Source of the DNA: Nectonema munidae
Lineage: Eukaryota; Nematomorpha; Nectonematoida; Nectonematidae
Direction of reading: 5' to 3'
DNA: 64,000 nucleotides
NCBI GenBank assembly: GCA_030549495.1
Contig: JAUIRK010000879.1
Coordinates: 806,001-870,000, forward strand
The translations under genes and the position numbers were made by a program. Positions 58,389 through 64,000 of the stretch are shown here, piece after piece (the first letter of the stretch is position 1; each line of letters starts with the position of its first letter). Below the pieces are notes generated by a model that had not been told where the DNA came from, made no database searches, and saw only the letters and a program-made list of their open reading frames with translations.

Positions 58389-61300
58389 ACATATATAAAA
58401 ATTTATTATAATCGGGCCTCAAAAATAGGCTAATTGAAAATATGTTATCATGATTTTGTTTAAAAATAAAAATTTTGGCCTAAAATATTGACTTTAAAAA
58501 TTAACAAATAATTATTAAAAAAGAATTTTTATACATTCAAAATATGCTAAGCATTTATTACTTAAATTTGCGACTTTTTCTCATATGTGTTTTTGAGGAT
58601 TAAAATCTGACTACTTTTAGGCATAGAATTTTTAAAGAACTAATTTCGGTCTTTTTTTGTTCAAAAGTTCGGCAACATCATTATTTTATAATGTTTTGGA
58701 TCTTAACTTGGATCATGTCATCTTGCGCTTTTTGATGGAATAACTTTCATCGAGGCTATTTTTAAGTCTACTGAAAGTGTAAATATAAATTATTTCAAAT
58801 CTTAACAGAAATCCCAATCTTAAGTACAATATAGCATCTCAATTGATTCACCATAAAACTAAAAATTTGACTTGATTGACTAAACCTAAAAACTTGCCAT
58901 TATTGACCCTAAAATTTTTATATAAATAACTAATAGTCAAAAATTATGTTTATAATTAAAAAAGTGTTTAAGTAGATAGAAATTTTTTTGGTTTACTGAC
59001 TAATTATTGAGTCTATGATATATATATATATATAACTTCAATCTTTTAATCTGTGTTAAAACAGACAGATCATAGTTAAGAAGATAGAATTCAAAATCAT
59101 ATAAAGGTTAGTGTTATTATCATCAACATCAAAATATTTATTAAACGAGAAAGATGTAAGAATCACAAAACTCTTTCTTTAAATCTAAGGAATGAAAGGA
59201 AAATGTTAACGTTACATTTTAAAAATTAAAAATGAGAATTCCTTACGTCTAAATCGAATTTATTTATTCATGTCGCCACGGAAGCCTAAAAATAAAACAT
59301 TGTTTTTAAGTTTTTACAATTAATTAAATCATTTCGATGGGCAACGAATTTATATCGATAAGAAGGTGTAAATTTATTCATTTAAAAATATTCAAAATAT
59401 TTTGAAAGATCAAGATACTAGAGGAATGATAACGGGAAATCTGCCTTTGAAAATGTTCTAACATCTAAGTAAACCTTGCAATCGTGATTTTAAACCGATG
59501 GGCTAATACATGTTATAAGAAGGTATATCTTTTTCATCAAATCAAAGATACCGCTGTTTGTTCATTATTAAAATTTACCTACACCCTGATGAATTATATC
59601 CATAGCATTATTCTGTTTATGCTTGACGGCGAGGTATTTTTAGTAAAGCCAAATGCGAGGACAACTTGATTTCACGCCTTCTCCCATCTCCTCTGGCGAC
59701 AGGCGAGCACTTTAAATCCACTTAAAAAAGGTCAAGATGGAAAGAAGAGGAAAGATTGTTAGTTAAAAAGAGGACAAAGATAAAGAACGAAAAATATTTG
59801 TAAAAAGAAATTAATAATTATTTTTTATTATGAATATTTTTCAATAAAATGAACAAAGCACAATTTTATTCACAAAAGCATAATTTCCTCAATTGAAAAA
59901 TCTTTTTCATATTTTCCATTAGAATTGAAGTTTCAAGTTCGACTTTCTAAGTTTAAGCGTGCATTGTTGACCTATGAAAAATTTACAAGAACTTCTAAGT
60001 ATCTAAGTTTAGGCTACAACGCTTATTTTCAAGACAAGGAAAATTGTTTTCAATCTTGCAAACAGGTTTTACAGTATGTCGTCAAACTCTTCTCAAACGA
60101 GTTTCTTAAAATAAATAAAGCTTCATCTTAAATTTTTAGTCAAAAGATTTTCTTAGTTTGCAATTTTTATAATAATTAAAATAATTTTAAAGTTTTTTAT
60201 GAAAATTCTGTTTTTAAATTTGCATTTTTTTTAATTGATACAAGCAAAAAAACTTCTACATTTTAGTTACATTATAAGTAATCAATATTTCTATTCAAAT
60301 ACAATTTTAAACAAATATCGATAACACTCAAATAAAAAATATTTTATCGCCTACTCTCCACTTAAAAAATGGGAAGCGAGAATTTTTGCAAAGTGGCGAG
60401 GCGATGTCAAGGTATCTCGCCGTAAACCCTATCTCTTCCCTACTGAGTTATATTCTTTAGCAACTGTTTTAGCTGATATATTCATACATTATTATGCTGC
60501 TCTTTGAAATTGTACATTTGTGAAATGTTAATATAACTTTTGCACTGACCAGTTTGGCTTACCCAACTAAAATCATTCTATTGTTCTAAGAATTGCTTTC
60601 TACTACAAACTACTGTATCTACTGATCCAAACCATAAGGACTTAAATTAATGTTTTATTCGTTATCCGTGATAAAATAAAGCTCTTACTGAATGGATTGA
60701 AGTTTGGGCGTTGCCTGTCACCAGGCAATGGATTATCGTCTAAATGAGTGTAATCAAAATAACGCGCTTAAAAATCATATACAAGACTATAAAAAGAGAC
60801 ATAATTAAAAACGTGTTTATTACGCTGGACATTCAAATGAATATTCCAACGATGACAACGTAAAAAGTATTCTTTCTTTGAAATATCATTATATTTTTCC
60901 CCTGGTTAATTCCAAGAATCAAGCTAATCTTTGCAAATAGTGTTCAATTCAATTCTCTTTAAAGGCTAAACAAAAGTTTTGTAGAGAAAAATCACTTTGA
61001 AAAATGAGTTAACTTAAAGCTAAGAGTTTGATTAGAATGAAAATTATTGGGATAGAAAAAGGATATTCTCTTAGATGGACGAATAGACCATGACTGAATT
61101 CCGTAAAGGACTTAATGAACATATGTTGTGTCTGCAAAAGACTGTAGCGTTGTGATACTCTTTTTCCTAATAATTCCTTTTTTTTATCGTATCTGAAACT
61201 AATTTTAATCTTCTTTTAGGTTTTATAAGAAAAGACGTTTTATCACGAGTTTTGACGAAGAGCACCACTAACTGGGGTTAGGGGTGTTATTGAAAAGACC

Positions 61301-61850
61301 TTCTTACCTTACAACCATTTCTCATATTCAAATATATGAGCACAATTTCAAAACTTTTTTGAAAAAGTAAGAATCTCTAAAATTTATTTTTAAAAAATTT
61401 CAAGGTTCTCTTAGAAGGATCCATTCATATAAAAGAGGATGAACCTTCTTAATCACAATTTAAAAAATATAAAATTAATGCAAAGCTCCCAACTCTTATG
61501 ATAAGCAAAATGCAAGCTTTTAAGTTTCGACAACTTACAAGCTGCGTCAATTCAACAAACAATAACAACAACACAGTAGGTTTATTGAAATTTTGAAATT
61601 ATAAATGGTTTTATTTTAATGAAAATAAATAAATAAAATACCATATTAATATATTTTACTTTTTCAATTCAATATTCCCGTATATTGATTATTATTTATC
61701 AGTAAATAAACTTTTGTTGTAAGCTTTCATTATTTCATGGGTATATAATTTATTATGAAGACTGGACAAGACATGGTTAAGCTATTGATTTTGGCTGACC
61801 ACTCTCTCTCTCTCTCTCTTTGGAATTCGAGCTAACGTTGCAAAATCATG

Positions 61851-62550
61851 CTAACAAAGAAATTCACAAGGATTTTGAAGTTTAAAGTTTGCCTTCTTAC
61901 TTTTATAAAAAAAGCCTTCATCTCCTTTTCCACGCTTCTTTGCCTTGAGGCCTTCATCTTAAAGAAATGACATATGCTAGAAAATATCTAAAATAGAATG
62001 AATAATTATTATATCAAACATTTTTGAAAAATGGGGAAATTTTCTAAAAACTACCAACGGAAAGTTATCGATCTTTATTAAATCTTATTAATTTGCGCGT
62101 TCTATTTTTTAGGAACGTAGCAATGCAAATTTTTTGAATACTCTTCCATTATACCCAACCAAATTATTTTAGCAAAATTAAACACAATACATTTAAACAA
62201 GTACAAAAGATGTAAACACCTGAGTCTCTAAATCCAGGCAAATTGAATTTATTATTAACTTTCTTTCCTTGAGCATGCTTTTTGCGCAATTTTGATGAAC
62301 CCTAGATTCGATCCGGGGCTTAATTATGGACCCTCAATCAAGGTCTAGTGATTGGTACCTATAAATGGCAAAAACATTTGGCCTGAAGGAATAAGCTGTT
62401 GGTAATAGGCAAGTAGCATTTTGTGCTTATATCACTCTCAGTAAAATATGTGTTACTGAACCCCGATAGCGACGATTTACGCATACCTGACGACACTTTA
62501 CTCAAAAGAGCAAGAACAAGGATAAAAATAGAGAGAGAACGTAAAAGCAT
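61851..62550 (-). CDS. Gene B2: predicted secreted basic peptide, duplicate of B1
   Basis: Exons 62550-62487 and 61957-61851, minus strand, phase 1 intron. Compared with B1 the signal peptide has L for F and I for L, and the pro-part has K for R (DEGLKAKKR); the rest of exon 2, ending NPCEFLC, is unchanged. The acceptor context changed from CTTTTAG to CTTTAAG but keeps AG. Donor TCAG/GTATGC is unchanged. Confidence 0.52.
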
Positions 62551-62612
62551 TTGGCGCGCGAGAAAGAGAAGGAAAGAAAAGATGAGGCCGAATCCTAAAG
62601 CATTGGCATGTT

Positions 62613-62621
62613 CTTTTTATA
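62613..62621 (-). promoter_or_regulatory. TATA box of gene B2
   Basis: TATAAAAAG on the minus strand, 71 bp before the gene B2 ATG. Confidence 0.55.
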
Positions 62622-64000
62622 TTGCTCTTTTATTTACTTAGAAACTAAGCGTAAACTTGTTTTTTACAATTTGAAAATTCGCTACAACACCTTTTTTTTC
62701 GGTTATTCCAATCTCTTTTTATTTGCTTGTTTTGGCACTACTTCAATGTGCTGGTACTGAATTTTGGGCGTTGGCTTGAATCAACGAAAATGTCAATTCG
62801 CACTAAAATACATGTCGCTCGCTAATAACGTTGCGAATTTCCAAAGTCATTGCTTTTATCACGCACGCATGCAGATGTTGTCTTAGATTTACAAATAATG
62901 CAGCATTTAGTTTCCCTGGACTAAGTTATTAGGCATACGCTCGCCCAACAGAACACAAGTTACATATTAACCCCCGTAAGAGCTTAGCAATTAGGCTTGT
63001 ATTTCTTCACACCGTTTGGCTTCTGGACAATTTGACCTCTCTACATTTTGGCTTCTTCATATGTTATCTTCTTGCGTGGGACAATTCCGTCTCAGGGAAT
63101 TTTGTCCTCAAGACAATTAGGCCTCTAAATAATTTGTTCTTCACGCCCCTCTCCAGACTACCGGGCTGAGTTAATACCAAACGGAAAAATTGCGGAGGGC
63201 CAACAAATTCCGAAGGGAAAATTGGGCTTTCAAAATAATGCTGCTTCTAACCTACTCACTAACTAATTGTTAAGTTTACTAACTAAATAACCAACTGTCC
63301 AACTGACTTACTATCTAATTAAACCTTTAAGTTAGAGTTTCAATTAACTAGTTTGTTTGATAAATAGTAAGTTCATTATTTTTTTTGAAGTATAAATAAA
63401 TATACAATGTATTTACTAGAAAATTTTGTATTTAAAATTTTTAATTTAAAAATGATTTCATGAAACTCCTTTAAAAACACGGAAAAATGAGACAAAATTA
63501 TTTTTTTAAAAAGTTGACAAATTTCAAGTCAAAATAATTAGAAATAAGCTCTTTGACATTAAAAACGTTAAATAATTTTTTTAATCCAAGCTTTGATTGT
63601 TTCTGTATTTATGTGTTGATTGACATATATATATATATATATATATAATATTTTGTATTATATGGGATATGGAAAGTGCAAAATACACACAAATATATTT
63701 TTTAACAAAAAAATTATGGTGTTTAAATTGATTTTTTTTTTTTTTTTTTTTCCTGTTTCGCTACAAGTTTTTTAATGGCGGAAAAATAAGTTTTACTTAC
63801 AATATTTAAATTTTATTCTTAAAATTAAAGTTTATTTGAAATTACGTGTTTGTATTTTTTAATCAATAATTTGTAAATTTGTTTTTTACAATATGAAATT
63901 TTATTTTCAAAATTTAAATTTATTTGAAATTACGTGTTTGCATTTTTTAAATAAATAATTTGTAAATTTATTTTTTTTTTTTTATTTTGAAATTTTATTT
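62622..64000. other. Upstream region of gene B2 to the window end
   Basis: Matches 17196-18580. It contains a (TA)n run near 63625-63648, a poly-T run near 63731-63751 and the ~110-bp tandem repeat from about 63830 onward. No gene seen; whether the intact LINE of copy 1 also follows here cannot be known. Confidence 0.5.

Larger units (their letters stand above)
57741..61850. other. Flank between genes A2 and B2
   Basis: Matches 9076-16424 of copy 1 without the Tigger element. It includes a LINE tail at about 58221-58388 (minus strand, hairpin at 58353-58374), the empty Tigger TA site near 58931 and the weak Kunitz-like frame at 59923-60065. No confident gene. Confidence 0.55.
50974..64000. 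repeat. Segmental duplication, copy 2
   Basis: Second copy of 1-18580, same orientation, running off the window end. It keeps the uninterrupted target sites of the hAT and Tigger elements found in copy 1, and it has segments absent from copy 1 at 52713-52916, about 54984-55213 and about 56970-57055. Shared features include the 513-bp MITE, peptide genes A and B, the tRNA-like element and a LINE tail. A true tandem or segmental duplication and an assembly artefact from two haplotypes are both possible. Confidence 0.95.

Overview
This is a very AT-rich animal window. Spliceosomal introns, TATA-box promoters, tRNA-derived SINEs and several LINE and DNA-transposon families make it a metazoan. An invertebrate is likely, but I cannot name a taxon. 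Most recognisable coding sequence belongs to transposable elements. Between them I find what I read as a cluster of small secreted-peptide genes whose exons are too short to show as ordinary ORFs. They were built by hand from signal-peptide exons, splice sites, exon phase, TATA boxes and AATAAA signals, so they are predictions without transcript support.

Layout. (1) Positions 1 to about 18580 and 50974 to 64000 are two diverged copies of one block in the same orientation, about 51 kb apart. Each copy holds a decayed R1/Jockey-type LINE, peptide gene A (four exons, + strand, two related 4-cysteine modules) and peptide gene B (two exons, - strand, basic peptide). Copy 1 also carries a hAT element with an open transposase (1019-3806) and a Tigger/pogo element (10266-13495). 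Copy 2 preserves the exact empty site for both. (2) 18639-31900 holds an apparently intact two-ORF LINE, a truncated relative, an RTE-type fragment with an inverted repeat, a decayed piggyBac element, another LINE tail and a hAT MITE. (3) 31911-38516 is peptide gene C (three exons, + strand). Its introns hold a tRNA-like element, SINEs, a LINE tail nested in a SINE, and a 28-bp minisatellite with higher-order structure. (4) 38666-43354 is a TTAA-flanked piggyBac-type MITE apparently split by a nearly complete LINE on the - strand. (5) 43355-49990 is AT-rich and gene-poor, with a Helitron-like 3' end behind a ~36-bp minisatellite and two hAT-type MITEs.

How the genes fit together. Genes A, B and C share one plan: a TATA box 65-95 bp before the ATG, a first exon that is little more than a signal peptide, and a first intron in phase 1. 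Every later internal intron of A and C is also phase 1. Introns 1 of A and C carry a similar tRNA-like sequence. I infer a locus of secreted peptides that has expanded by duplication and been enlarged by transposons. In gene A the predicted mature peptide is identical between copies and only the signal peptide differs. In gene B all visible changes are conservative. The main caution is that the two block copies could be two haplotypes placed side by side in the assembly.
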